Assembly (NCBI GenBank): GCA_963920705.1
Contig: OY987225.1
Coordinates: forward strand, 31,061,538-31,125,537
Length of the DNA: 64,000 nt
Origin: Odiellus spinosus
Taxonomy: Eukaryota > Arthropoda > Arachnida > Opiliones > Phalangiidae
Reading direction: 5' to 3'
Numbering within the stretch: position 1 is the stretch's first letter; every line of letters begins with the position of its first letter. Below, in pieces: positions 36,701-47,368 of the stretch. A model generated the notes under the pieces. It was not told the origin of the DNA, did not search any database, and was given only the letters and a program-made list of their open reading frames with translations. The translations under genes were made by a program, and so were the position numbers.

Positions 36701-38305
36701 TTGAAAAGAAAGAGATAAAAAAAGCACGTGGAAATAACAAGTTTATTGTGCGACCATAAGTTTATAAGTAAACGTCATCGAATAAGTTTGAGACATACAC
36801 CCTAGTTTAATTGTAGGGTGATTAGGAGTGATTCTTATTTATTCTGCTTCTAAAAAAAGATTTGTTTGCGTAGTCAAACATTCAGGAAGTGTCTATGAAC
36901 TGTAGAAAAAAATCAGAAACCTGATTTTGGTATTTAATTAAAAGGAGACCCTCTGACTAATCAAAAGACGCCCCACCTTTGGCTTAATAAAATCTTTGAT
37001 TAGTAGGAGATTCAATTAAATGCCGAAATCTGCATTTTTCCGATTTTATGCACGTTTCACAGACATTTTACGAATGTTTAATATGAGAACAAGCCTTATT
37101 TTTAAAAGTAGACTTGATAAAAAAAAAAAAAAAAAAAAAAAAAAATGTTTTTCTTTTCACCCTCACTTTAAAGAGAAAATAAAACCTCTAGACAAAATTT
37201 TATATAGTTTCCCTTTAAAAATTTTAAAGTACGTGTCAAACTTATGGAACAATATATATATAAACTTATGGTAAAACTATCTATAGAATAAAAATTCTAA
37301 TAAACCATCTTTTATTCTTATAGAATTGTCTACGAAACTTCCATCTCAACTTGCAGAGTTCACATAGAAACTAACCCATTCTACGCGTGGCTTCTGCTGG
37401 GATTCGATTTTCTATTACCAGCCGTAATCATGACAACCTCTTACGGTTGCATCTTCCAAGTGGCACGCTCTAAATACAAGAAAATCCATATTGGAACAGT
37501 CAGCGCTTCCGTGCGCAATCTAGAAACTTCCGCAACTGGTTTAGCTAAACCCAACGATAAAGATAACCTAGCGTCATCTACAAACGCCAAAAGAAACTAC
37601 GTACGAAAACCTAGTTGGTTATCAATCGTTCTTCAATCTCCAGTCAAGGGCTTCGCCGTTATTTCCTGCATTTTAGGAGTTTTCTACTTATGCTGGGTCC
37701 CCCATATCGTAACGGTCCTACTAACATTTAATAAAGTCATCGAGATCGATTCGATACACCGAAGAGTAACTTTTTGTTTAGCCACGTTGAGTTTACCGTG
37801 TTATCCTCTAATATACGGGTTGTTAAACCGGTCTATTCGAAAGGACCTTATTACGTGGTTGAAAGAGAGAAAGTGCGGAGCTAACAAGGGTACTACAATA
37901 CCAAAACGACCTTTTCCAAGGAATAGTTCGGCAGCGTCTACTACATCGTCAGTTACTTTGGGACTATTAGATTATACTCCACCTTTCACGCAATGGAATT
38001 TTAAGATCGGAGAGGAAAATAAGTTAGAAATAGTTAGTACTAATAGTCAACGTAAAATGAGCGAAGATAGTGGTAGGTTTAGTTTACCAGCCGATGATAC
38101 GGACTCCGCTAGTTGCTCGTCCGTTACCATAGACAGTAACAAAGATGCTTGGGAAAATTCAAAACGCGTCAATAGTATGGAGGTTTTGGAGGAAGAAGAC
38201 TCGAATAGTGGACTATTTAGTATTAACGTGTGTGTTGTTCATAACGAAACTTATTACAATCGACCAGATGATGGTGTAGTTTTAGATTCAGAAAGTGAAG
38301 TTTAA
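25145..38305 (+). CDS. Gpr161: Gpr161-like class A GPCR, four coding exons
   Basis: Exons 25145-25458, 28700-28882, 30781-30909 and 37324-38305 join in frame (all introns GT-AG, phase 2) to give 535 residues, close to the 529 I recall for human GPR161. Residues 1-25 look like a signal peptide; N39 is a glycosylation sequon. TM1 holds GN (86-87). TM2 reads SNFLLSCFVLPF with Asn114 where most class A receptors have Asp, as in vertebrate GPR161. C141 and C219 are the likely disulfide pair. DRY is at 165-167, CWVP at 332-335 and PLIYG at 370-374. The third loop begins VARSKYKKIHIGTV, aligning with vertebrate VARVKARKVHCGTV. Vertebrate GPR161 is a ciliary, Gs-coupled orphan receptor that raises cAMP and restrains Hedgehog signalling. 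The long Ser-rich tail (375-535) shows no clear PKA-anchoring helix. Function is inferred by homology recalled from memory. Confidence 0.88.
27771..27934. mobile_element. MITE in Gpr161 intron 1
   Basis: Terminal inverted repeats of about 29 bp are visible: AGCTACGTTCACACTAGCAA at the left and the complement of CCAGTGTGAACGCTGCTT at the right, both extending into a GTTTGAAAC/GTTTCAAA pair. A fragment (TTTCAAAGTTGCTAATGTGA) also lies near 11,655. No target duplication is evident. Confidence 0.7.
27960..28300. repeat. dispersed repeat in Gpr161 intron 1
   Basis: Words CATCTGGCGACCTTTTA and GTTGAAATAATATGATTGG occur in the same order at 61,650-61,715 (CATCTGGTGACG, GTTGAAATAAAATGATTGG). This is an unnamed interspersed repeat of about 200 bp or more. 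Confidence 0.55.
28331..28537. mobile_element. foldback MITE in Gpr161 intron 1
   Basis: The outer arms ATACATAGTTTTCACTAAAG and CTTTACTGAAAACTACGTAT are inverted repeats. Inner arms GTTGCCA and CTTGTGAGTGCAG pair with CTGCACTCACAAG and TGGCAAC. Because it is palindromic, both strands show a similar 67-residue open frame; neither is likely to be a gene. A hairpin RNA would form if intron 1 is transcribed. Confidence 0.75.
29536..30330. repeat. 132-bp tandem repeat, 6 copies, Gpr161 intron 2
   Basis: The word GGTTATTTTAGAACTC (with small changes) starts at 29,579, 29,711, 29,843, 29,975, 30,107 and 30,239, exactly 132 bases apart each time. The middle copies are nearly identical; the first and last are more diverged, as expected for an array homogenised internally. 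Confidence 0.95.
30738..30768. repeat. long poly-T tract before Gpr161 exon 3
   Basis: A run of about 30 T lies just upstream of the acceptor CTTCTTAATTTAG and probably acts as the polypyrimidine tract for exon 3. Its length should vary between individuals. Confidence 0.75.
30958..31512. repeat. GATCGAAT word element with TTAGG core, Gpr161 intron 3
   Basis: The left half (30,958-31,110) repeats words such as AAATGATCGAA and CATTTGATCGAA. The right half (31,270-31,512) carries inverse forms such as TTCGATCATTT, ATTCGATCCAATGGACATCG and TTCGATCTAATGG. In between, 31,177-31,205 holds AACCT repeats that decay into AACCC and AACGT variants. The plan is the same as at 15,853-16,262, with related words (ATTCGATCCAATGG versus ATTCGGTCCAATGGG). 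A chance frame at 31,432-31,653 is part of it. Confidence 0.7.
32391..32791 (+). mobile_element. TTAA-type MITE in Gpr161 intron 3
   Basis: This 401-bp element starts AGGGATAATGAAGT and ends TTTCATTATCCCT. The flanks are TTAA (32,387-32,390) and TTAT (32,792-32,795), one mismatch. The interior word series (AAGTACTTTCACGAAAAAGA, CGCGCGAATGCCAAC, AACGCGCGAGAATC) makes it the most complete copy of the family seen at 12,536, 18,636 and 22,640. Confidence 0.85.
33211..34703. repeat. 171-bp tandem array within MITE-like ends, Gpr161 intron 3
   Basis: About eight copies of a 165-176-bp unit run from about 33,250 to 34,620. Each unit carries ATATTACACTAAAAATCAAT, TTAGGCTTAACAAGGAT, CTCTTTATTCCAACAGTAAA, ACTAGGCGTA and CTCGTTAACAGCGAGATA. 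Two-unit blocks recur: copies with AAACGTTTTGAACTAGGCGT alternate with copies with AAAGTTTTAAACTAGGCG. The array is bracketed by AGGAAGAATGAAG at 33,211 and TTGCATTCTCCCT before TTAA at 34,703, like TTAA-type MITE ends. Confidence 0.88.
34708..37323. other. rest of Gpr161 intron 3
   Basis: AT-rich intron with no exon that I can support. Poly-A of about 26 bases lies at 37,120-37,145. A remnant near 36,943 resembles text near 12,350. The intron ends in TTTTATTCTTATAG, the acceptor of exon 4. Confidence 0.55.
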
Positions 38306-39853
38306 ATAAACTTTTAAAGTCGGTACCCTAAGTCACAAATTTTATTATACCACTATAATAAAATATAGTAGAATTCCAACTACAACAGAACTTTTACTAA
38401 AAAAAATCATACTACACCGTGTCGGTTACGTTAGTTTTCTTAGAAAAATATTTCTACCACAATTCTAGACTAGCTAAAAAATACTAGACTGCTGCAGTTG
38501 TAGGAATAAAACAACAGCATTGAGATAGTTATTGTAGAATTCTTAACCATATAATTTTAAAATCATACTAGACAGTGTCAGTTACGGTAGTTTTCTAGAA
38601 AAAAAAAAGAATAATATAATTCTACCAATCCTATTAAATTTGTTCCTACGAGTCTTCTTCCTTCAAAAACTAACATATTTTTAAATTTTCTAGTCCCAGC
38701 TTATTATTTATTCGTTGCAGGCAACTATTCAAAATTGTTTAAACATTGCGTTTTAGATATTTACAAAAATTGTTTTTATAAATCAGTATTATGGGATGGA
38801 AATTTTTTGTTAAATCTAAACACTAAACGTAATGTCCACTTCAATTTAAATGACAAATATTACAAATCAAAGTGTTCCAATTTTAAACCACTATTTTGAC
38901 TGTTTTTAAATGTTTTTTTAGCGCCAAAGATTTTAAAATTAAATTTGCATATCTGTATTAAATTTGTTAATATTTTGTAGTGATGGTTCCAAACAGATCA
39001 GTTACCAATATCGAAGTTTCGCTTCTAAATAACCGATATTCTAAGATAAAATTAAATTAAGCGAACTAAAGGTATATTCGTTTCCCAGTTATTGGTTACG
39101 AGTCATGACCTATAGTTTCCGAACTAATATTCCGTAAAGTCCATCTGTTTACTGTCTATAATTTATTTATGTTGTCCTACTACTAAATATATCTCGATAT
39201 TGGTTAAAACTTGCTGTATCTAAAATCTGTTAAATTACAATATCAGCCAACACTAAATTTAATTTTAATCCTATGTGGTTTTCTAATAGTAGTTTAGCTT
39301 CGTAGGGCCCCATTGGCAACTAAATGTAGTTACAGGTAATATTTACATATTTTATCGATGTGGTAACCATTTAGAACCAAAATGTGCTACTTTTACGTAA
39401 AAGTAAAATAAAATAAAACTGTTATACTTAAATGTACAAGTTTAAATGTACTTGCCAATTGTATATAAATATGTTCTTGGATCAAAAATGAATCTCTGAT
39501 ATGATAGATTTTTTGTGACTACAAAATAAATGATAGTATTTTGATAAATTAACTTGATTGGTTTATTTTTCACATGGAAGAATCAAATCTTATAAATCGT
39601 TCTTTTTTCAGAAACAAGTTCAGAAACGAAGGAAATATTGAGATAAATTCTATAAATTTTAAGGATTAATCTAGTCACGCAACTCTACTCTGGCCACGTC
39701 AAATTTAATCTTTAGAAATTGAATGAAAGGAGAAATGGGTGGAATTTTTTTATCCCTTTATCAAAAAAAATCTTTTAGGGATCAACCTCCTATAAACTAA
39801 ATATAAAACTTGTAAGCGTATTTTAAGAAAATATTTTTGACGCTAATTCAAAT
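38306..39853. other. convergent 3' region between Gpr161 and Eral1
   Basis: This holds the 3' UTRs of both genes. Candidate plus-strand AATAAA signals occur just after the Gpr161 stop (about 38,309) and at about 39,526. A minus-strand AATAAA (TTTATT at about 39,562) could serve Eral1. Which is used cannot be told from sequence. A short duplicated phrase (CATACTA..., GTTACG(T/G)TAGTTTTCT) occurs near 38,408 and 38,567. Confidence 0.45.
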
Positions 39854-41086
39854 TCATTTGTATTCATCTCCTTGAACAATGATTTTAAGAAATATATCGC
39901 AACGAAAACTATTGGCTAACTCCTGTCTGGTTAATTCGACTAACCTATGAATGCGTTCTCCTTTAGCTCCAATAACCTTTTTGACTAAATTGGGTCTATG
40001 GCATTGAATAGAAAGTGCGATACGTAACAAAGAAGGCGGTTCCATCTCCCACATTTCAATTTCGATACGAAGATTGTACGGAATTTCATCGCGTAACTCG
40101 TCTAAAAGATGGCCTCGTAAAGCCATAACTGCGATCTCCTGGGGTGTTTGATCTGTAACTACATTAGGATGGTACAGCCATGGGCTAGGTTTAGCTAAAC
40201 CCATCAAATAATCTGATATCTCGTAAATTCCATCCCCGTTTAAAGCCGACACGAGAAAAACTTTATCGAAACCTGAATAACTCAAATTTGAACTCGAGGG
40301 TTTAACAGAGTTAGTATCATTATTTTCTTCCATTTTTTTAGTTTTCTTAAACATTTTTTCAAGAATTTCAGCTTCATCGGGTTCAAAATAACTTAAAGCT
40401 TTAGTTTTCCCTACAACTTTGTTACCAACAACTCCACCAGTTAAGTTACGAACGACTGACAATAAAGAAGATTTTGATTTGATACAATCGCACTTATTCA
40501 TAACCAAAAAAGAAGTTTTGTCCTTGTTTTTCAAAAGTAAGTTCAACAGATTTGGGTCTAGTTTATTGCGGGTCCACTTGTTGGACGCATCGATAATAAC
40601 TCCGATAGTATCAGCGTGATCCAAGGATCTAACGGGATCAGATACTAAAGAGGGTTCTAGTTTATGTTTCATACCAATTTCAGGGGTTATTAAACCAGGA
40701 GTGTCTAGAAACACAATTTGAACGTTATCGGTAGTTTGAACGGCGTTAGTATTGAATCTTGTAGTATGAACTTTCTTCGATACCGAACACACTCGCCAAC
40801 CCATCAGTTTATTAGTTAGGGTTGATTTTCCGGCATTAGGAGCGCCAATTATAGCGACTCTGAGTAAACGGGGGTTTTGTGGCTGCACAGTTGGTTTCAA
40901 AGATTTTTGGTTTTGATATTCTTCTATCGTTTTTGGTATCGATGGTGTAATTGATGGTTTAACGTTTATACCATTGTCTAATCGGGTGCTTAGATTATAG
41001 ACACAAATTTTACTATTTGAAATAGCATTTCTGCTTATATGAAACCAAGGCTTAGTAGCCAAACTTCGGCTTAGTGAAAAAGTCAT
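39854..41086 (-). CDS. Eral1: Era-like GTPase, mitochondrial (ERAL1), single exon
   Basis: One intronless frame of 410 residues, slightly shorter than the 437 I recall for human ERAL1. The first 22 residues are basic with no acidic residue, fitting a mitochondrial presequence. The GTPase motifs are present: G1 GAPNAGKS (81-88), G2 within HTTR (107-110), G3 DTPG (128-131), G4 NKCD (197-200) and G5 SAL (280-282). A low-complexity insert (about 210-270) separates G4 from G5. The C-terminal KH domain has VIGAKGERIHRL with the GxxG loop at 373-376. ERAL1 chaperones 12S rRNA during assembly of the mitochondrial small ribosomal subunit, and bacterial Era binds 16S rRNA similarly. The start is the first ATG and retains the presequence. 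The gene converges with Gpr161 and lies upstream of, and parallel to, the transporter cluster on the same strand. A plus-strand frame at 40,419-40,619 is its shadow. Confidence 0.95.
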   Translation of the reverse strand: MTFSLSRSLATKPWFHISRNAISNSKICVYNLSTRLDNGINVKPSITPSIPKTIEEYQNQKSLKPTVQPQNPRLLRVAIIGAPNAGKSTLTNKLMGWRVCSVSKKVHTTRFNTNAVQTTDNVQIVFLDTPGLITPEIGMKHKLEPSLVSDPVRSLDHADTIGVIIDASNKWTRNKLDPNLLNLLLKNKDKTSFLVMNKCDCIKSKSSLLSVVRNLTGGVVGNKVVGKTKALSYFEPDEAEILEKMFKKTKKMEENNDTNSVKPSSSNLSYSGFDKVFLVSALNGDGIYEISDYLMGLAKPSPWLYHPNVVTDQTPQEIAVMALRGHLLDELRDEIPYNLRIEIEMWEMEPPSLLRIALSIQCHRPNLVKKVIGAKGERIHRLVELTRQELANSFRCDIFLKIIVQGDEYK

Positions 41087-42169
41087 ATTTCCTTTTCTTT
41101 AAAACAACGATTAGACCTATACGTTAGTTTTATAGCACAAATGGTTTATTTAATTTACCTATTATTTATTTCCTGTAGTTTCTGACACTAAAATACTTTG
41201 AATTAAACTAAAGCAAGGAGAGACGATGAGATAGAAATGATTGCGATGGTCGCGGACATTTTGAAAAACTATTGAGACCTCCTTGCGGACGTTGCGGTAA
41301 AAAAAGTGTAAGATTTTGGAAAGTCTCTCCCCGTGTGTGCAATACAATACAAAAATGTAGCTACTATATTTTCGATTTAATAAAATTAAATGTTGCGATT
41401 TTGACGTAAAAAAAAGGTTCTCTTTAATAAATTGGTTCTTACTAAGGCGGCCTCGGGCCTAAGCAACCTACCTAGCCTACTTTTGTTTCATTTGTAAATT
41501 AAGATTCCCACTAAACTTCTTTGTATTAAGCCAAGGCTTAAGTTTAAATCCAACAATATCATTACACCACGAACAATCATTTTCTGTAGAGTTAAATAAT
41601 CGTAATTAAATTACAATCATACCTTTGATAATCCAAGTAACTCCATTTTCCTTCGAAAACGGGCGTAAATTTCGACAAATAACTATTAATAACTAAACTA
41701 CGTACAAATACTAGGCTTACACCGCTATATTATGCGCGGGAACTGAAACAAGTCGGCTATCTTCATGGCACATTGCCGAACAAAAGAATTATTATGACAT
41801 TGACATTTGACAGCGATGATGAGTGAAAAAGAAAGATCACGTGATCTTATGAGGCGCATGCGCCATTTAGGAGCGGAAATAAAAAAAAGGTTTTAAATTC
41901 CTTTGGATAATAACTTTGAAAATATATTATTTAAAACTAGGCTTAGATCATTTTTAGGCCATTTTTTAAAATCCTAATTAAAAGAGTTAGATACCCGTCA
42001 TTTTAAAATCCTAATTAAAAGAGTTAGATACCCGTCATTTTAAAGCTGACCTATATTATGTTAATACCTGCACAGTTGAAGTATTTTTTCCAGTTTTGCT
42101 GTAAAGAGTAGAACGTCAAGTCATGGTCAAGTCATTGGAGTGAACTCAATGGGGAACGAATGTTGTCTA
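41087..42169. other. intergenic, Eral1 promoter side and transporter A 3' side
   Basis: No further gene is supported. The Eral1 promoter should lie just above 41,087 on the minus strand. A 37-bp phrase containing AATCCTAATTAAAAGAGTTA is tandemly duplicated at 41,964-42,000 and 42,001-42,037. Confidence 0.5.
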
Positions 42170-44044
42170 TTATTCACAGTCTTCCTTAGTTTGCAAGGGC
42201 TCAAAATGTTTTTTTAAAACGATTGAGGGATCATTGGGGAAGAGAAGAGTGATTGCGAAGGCAGTGGCGCTGAGACTGGCCACGAAGCAAAATGATCCAA
42301 GCCAGCCAACTGAATGTTGCATTATTCCAACAAGTTGAGCACCAATCAAGGAAGACACGGCCTAGCATAAATTTAATTGCATAAAACACACAATTACAAT
42401 AAAAAATTCATAATCATACTCACAGGTCCGGTAAAAACAATGCCATAGTTTGCTCCTACATTCTTAGGTCCAAAAGCTTGGGAAGTTGCTGTTGGTAGAA
42501 GGGCGAATAGTCCGGAAAAAGTAAAAAAGATGGCCAAAACCCATATGGTAAATGTAATCTTGCCACCGTAAGGCGTCGCAACGAAGGTCAACATAAGTAG
42601 CGTCAGGGAAAAACACAGCACCAGCATGCACCTCTTATAGCAAAATCTATCTTGCAATTGACCCCAAACAATGCGTCCAAGCGAATTGAATAATGACGCT
42701 CCTGAACCAACGATGGATAAAAACTGGTCATCGTGTATAAAAGTTTGACCGAAAGCCTGAGAATGAGTCGGATTAATGTTACTCTAGCTTATAGGCCCTG
42801 TCAAATTTTAAATCCTACCTTATACATGGTGTTTATGAACAAAATACATTGGGCGTTGAGGGCGAAAGTCAACCATAAATAGTAAAACTCCTTTTTACGT
42901 AGCATGGCTCTTAATCCGATACCATCAGCGGGATTTTTCTTACGTTTGTCCAAGCCGTTTAAGAGTAAAACTACCTTGTTGACGTCATTGTCTTTATCAC
43001 AATCACTATTCTTAATTTTAACTTCTGTTGTGTCCGTGTCAGAGGCTACGCTAGTAACGACGTATTTCGCCACCGTCCTAATAGGAGCTGGAAACAATAG
43101 GACTAGTCCAATTATCTCCAAGATGGCGTAAACTCCACCGAGTAAGAGAAAAGCCGATGGTACTTTGTCCAGGACTTCGTCTTCATCGAAATAACCGTCA
43201 TCAAGAGCGGGTGAAGTGTTGTTAGGATTGAGGTACACAGTTTGGACTTGGTTGAATACTAAAGCGCCCATTCCGTAACCACCAGATATGATACCATTAA
43301 CGAGGCCCTTGCGTTCGGGGAACCACTGTGTATGGTCAAGATTATAATGAGTAATTGGCTAGTTATTGCGTAGATATGCTAAAACACCTTCATTCCGTTG
43401 ACCATTGGTACCACGTACGCGATTCCCAAACCTATTCCGGATGTTAAACCGTAGAAAAAGGCTGTGAGGGCGAAACTGCATTGTATGCTGTAATAAGTAG
43501 CCATGGTCGATGCGCTAAAAGTTGAATTTAAGTACTTTGTAAGAAGTAGCTCATGGTACAAGTAATATTTCATTGTTTAGTTTGTGTTCTGCTGGCCATT
43601 GAAACTTAAATGTTCGCGAACCTTTTCGTAAACAAGCAAAACATAAATAGAAATAAAACAATATCCTTTACCTGAACATAAAGCATCCAATAAGACAAGT
43701 TTTCCTGCCACCTATTTTCTTTTCCAATATACCACCAATCAACATCAACGATCCTTGTCCAACGTAAGCGAGGGCGTTAATCCAAATGGCTTTGCTGTAA
43801 TCTACGGATTCATCGACTCTTCGATTCATGTAAGAAGTCATGTAAGTTGTCATGTTTCCGAACGTGAAAAATGTTCCTAAATTAAAATACTAATTACTAG
43901 TTTGTAATTATTAATTTAACTTTAGTTTTAGTTTGAAAATTCTTCGCAAAACAAAATTATAGAATGAATTTTAATCTTGCCTAAAGTCAAATGAATCAAG
44001 AAACCGGCGCACACGGCCAAGATACCCTTCAAGTTCGAACCCAT
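42170..44044 (-). CDS. OFA-type major facilitator A, six exons
   Basis: Coding exons in transcript order are 44044-43981, 43876-43672, 43514-43388, 43325-42819, 42756-42424 and 42361-42170. They total 1428 nt, 475 residues plus stop, with the frame kept throughout. Intron 1 has a GC donor (TTTAG|GCAAGA); the others are GT-AG. About 12 membrane segments are expected. Diagnostic motifs are GGILEKKIGGR (69-79, the loop 2-3 MFS signature), WFPERKGL (133-140), GRIVWGQLQDR (328-338, loop 8-9) and FGPKNVGANYG (396-406), typical of the oxalate/formate antiporter (OFA) family. The central loop (about 225-290) is long and charged. An acceptor (CAG at 44,066-44,068) 21 bases above the ATG suggests a 5' leader intron. 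The substrate is unknown; family members carry small organic anions. It is the least intron-rich of three tandem paralogues. Confidence 0.85.
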
Positions 44045-44065
44045 TGTCTATATTAAATCAGGGAT

Positions 44066-45308
44066 CTGAAAACACTTTAAATAATGCCATCAAGACTGTA
44101 ATTCATATCCTAGTAAGTACACAACCGAGTAAAGACTACAATCATAAAATATTTGATGTCGTTAACCGATGAACAGATACCTCGAGAGTCCACAGGGATA
44201 TCTGATCAAACCAAAATTATTATTTAAGAACGTATTACATTTCGATAAATCTTCTTCCTACTTGGAAAGATCTTTGTTATCACGAAATTTTATTGGTTTT
44301 TATTTTATGTTTACTCTTGAAGTCTGAGAACTTGTTAGTTTTTGTAGAAAATTAGTCGGGGTAATTGGGCGATCTATCTGTTGGCGCCTGTAAATGTGAT
44401 AGTGCTAAAGTAATTACTTAATTCTGTACGTATTTAACAATACCAAAGGCTGTAATAAGTTACTTAATAGTGATTAACACTTCGGATGGCCAATTCAATT
44501 AGATCGCGAGATTTAGAGAGTTGTTATTTCCTAGCTGAGATTACAATTGGAAAGATCCCGAGGGGATCAGACACTCTTGAATTCGCTGTAAACCTGAATT
44601 CACCGAGTTTAGCTTTGAGTTCGAACTCTTATGAACTCTGAGTTCTGCTTTGATAGTGCGAAGAGTTAAAAAATTTTGTACACTGAGTTCGGGAGTGTCA
44701 ACCCCCTTGAAAGATACATCCTTAATTAAATCCATTGACACTAATCTTCACTAAATTCTTCGTCTTTACTAGGTTTGTACGTACTTTGATTGGATTATTA
44801 CCGTTTTAAGCGGTGTTCTATTTTTGGATAAAATGGTCTTCGTCTTTCGTCAATCTTTGATCGAATATAATCCAAGTGATCGTAAAAATTCAATCGTAGT
44901 GTGATATAATATAATTTAGCTCGAATCTATATTTGATTTAACCACAAATTTTTTTTTCTAAGTTTGTTTTATTTGATATCGCTTAACTTTTTCAGCTTTT
45001 AAACTAACATTTGTTTAGAAAGATGTTTAAATACGCTATGTTCGTACTGAAGAAGCTAACTATATTTTCTTTATTTTACAGATTCATTCCGAAATAAGTT
45101 AGATTGCGTACAGAATAAATTTAAAGGATAAATGAAAACTGATGAATCATTTTCTTGATTTTGCCTTTTTTTTTTTTTTTTTTTTGAATCTAAGTAATCG
45201 TAAACCTATGCAAAATATCAAATCTTAAAGGTTACAATATTTGGAACACCAAGCACGCGAGGAAGAAAATTTTGAATTTCCCTAATCGTGGAATCCAGCC
45301 AATAGTTG
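44066..45308. other. intergenic between transporters A and B, part 1
   Basis: This probably holds the leader intron and promoter of transporter A. The segment 44,550-44,715 is a second copy of the dispersed repeat at 1815-2010. No other gene is seen. Confidence 0.5.
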
Positions 45309-45315
45309 ATATAAT

Positions 45316-45653
45316 CAGAAGCCGATGAAACCCTCCTTTGAAGTCTATTACTCCCTGGTCTTGTCTACCCCTCTCTGTATGGGTTAGTTTCAAAAAGCGC
45401 GATTCGTACGCCTCCTAACGGTAGATATTTTCGGAGCGGGAGTTCGTCGAGCGAATATCTCTAGCAGCCTTGGAGTTCGTCAAAAAAACGTCGTCGTTTG
45501 TGGAGAGAGAGAATTTCCAATTTTTCGTAGACAGGAGGGTATGAAGTAGGACCCCGCCGATCTCGTAATATTGTGAATTTTACCCATACAGAGAGGAGCG
45601 CTATATGGAACATTAGAGTAGTAGACTTCAAAGGAGGGTTTCATCTACTTCTG
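45316..45653 (+). mobile_element. MITE, family CAGAAG, copy 3 (7-bp TSD)
   Basis: This 338-bp copy begins CAGAAGCCGATGAAACCCTC and ends GGGTTTCATCTACTTCTG. ATATAAT flanks it on both sides (45,309-45,315 and 45,654-45,660), the same target word as copy 2. Its interior matches copy 2 closely, including CTACCCCTCTCTGTATGGGT. Confidence 0.93.
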
Positions 45654-45660
45654 ATATAAT

Positions 45661-47368
45661 AAAAGAACTTGTGGATGCGACATCTTGTTCGAATGTTGCT
45701 TACTACGTCACGAAATCACGCGGTGTTAAGGTTATACGTGGCAGTTATTTCCGTTTTCATGAAACGCTGGGGGCCAGACGGCTTAGATGTCACTAGAGCT
45801 ACCACGGATATAGAAAAAAATAAGCTTAAGACATGCTCGGTGCTCACGAGCGCTATGAGATTGACAAGCTGATAAATAACTGAATTTATCTACCAGGCCT
45901 TAAAATGTATGGTTTTGTATTCACTGTTTAATAAAAATGGTGGTCGTCGGACCTAGCGACTGGACAATCTAAGGCCACGTGCGCGCGGGAACGCCGCTTA
46001 TTGGCTGGTTCTTGTTTGTAATTTGAAACTCGGAGCAGACTACAAAGTAAGACGTTTAAAGAACATTTTCTTTCATATTTTAGGATTGCTTCAACAATTT
46101 AAGTCGTTATTTTTCTAAAATTTTCTAAAACAAAGATTTAGAAAAGGCAAAGATTATAATTTTTCAGTTTTCATTTATCCTTTAAGATTTTTTCCCATTT
46201 CTCCTTTCGTGTTAAAAACTTTGAACTAAGGACTAATATTTGTAATTCATTTCGAAATAAATCTATATTGTTATACATTATTTAATGAATGGTTAGCGTG
46301 TGTTAAAATGGTTGCTATGCCTAGCGACTTTAACTATTTTAGGTTATATATCCATCTAAAAAACGTCTATTCCATTGTTTTTCATGGTTAATACATTTAC
46401 GAGAAACTGTTTTTTGGAATTAATTTTAATCGCATGACGATGATCTTTTTGATTTTCGATTCATTACGATCGTGATAAGTCGAAAATTTCGGTTTAATAA
46501 TCGAAGGTTTTGTATAAAAACTGCCGTAAATATTTGCCAGAGATATTTAATTTACAAAATCCAAGACTTTTGTCATTTTTACTTCGAATGACCAGTTTAA
46601 TTTCGTAGCTATGATGTCATTTTAAGTCTCAAATAAACACGTGTTATTTAGACTGAGAAAAAAGTACCAGAGATAGGAGTATTACACCTATATCCTCCTA
46701 TATGTACCAGATTCGAAAATGGATTCTCTGATATTTCCAGACTACTTTTGTTATATTTTATTTTTTTACAATAAAATTGAATTTTCCCCGATTTTTTCAA
46801 ATAAATATGATTTTTCCTGTGATTTGATTCAAAATCATTTCCAGGTTTTCTTTGTAAGAACCGTTAGGCCTACATGGGTCAAAACTAAATTTACCGAAAT
46901 ATCTGACGATCTAAAAACCTTTAACACGTATTTATGGATGACCCCTCTCTGGCCAATGTCTAACCGACAAATACTAGATTGAATTCTCGGAATCTGGGAG
47001 TTTTAGGATAATTTCACAACGTCCCTGACCCAATTTCAAAGTTTTTGGATAATCCCATGACCCAATTTCAAAGTTTTTGGATAATCACATGACCCAATTT
47101 CAAAGTTTTTGGATAATCCCATGACCCAATTTCAAAATACCTGAATTTTTCCCAGTTTTCCAGATGAGTTACAACTCTGAAATATTTATTTTCGGAGAAG
47201 CTCAATCTGAAATTCATCTTCAACATTAAAAAAGTGAAGAAAACTTTTAATAACATTTTTTTTTTTAAATAAAACACGATAAAAACTTGAACTTTGAAGA
47301 AATATGATATTTACAGTAAATTGAACATAATTTATGTCGGTTTTTTCTTGTTAAATAAATACCTTTTA
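45661..47368. other. intergenic between transporters A and B, part 2
   Basis: No gene is supported. Plus-strand frames at 45,669-45,872 (67 residues) and 46,719-46,982 (87 residues) match no family I know. A 32-bp tandem repeat lies at 47,029-47,140: the word CCCAATTTCAAAG starts at 47,029, 47,061, 47,093 and (changed at its end) 47,125. Confidence 0.5.

Noticed and set aside
40419-40619. Plus-strand frame of 66 residues
   Set aside because: Antisense shadow of the Eral1 coding region.
42904-43131. Plus-strand frame of 75 residues
   Set aside because: Antisense shadow of exon 4 of transporter A.
45669-45872. 67-residue plus-strand frame next to a MITE
   Set aside because: No homology that I recognise and no support beyond a less AT-rich patch.
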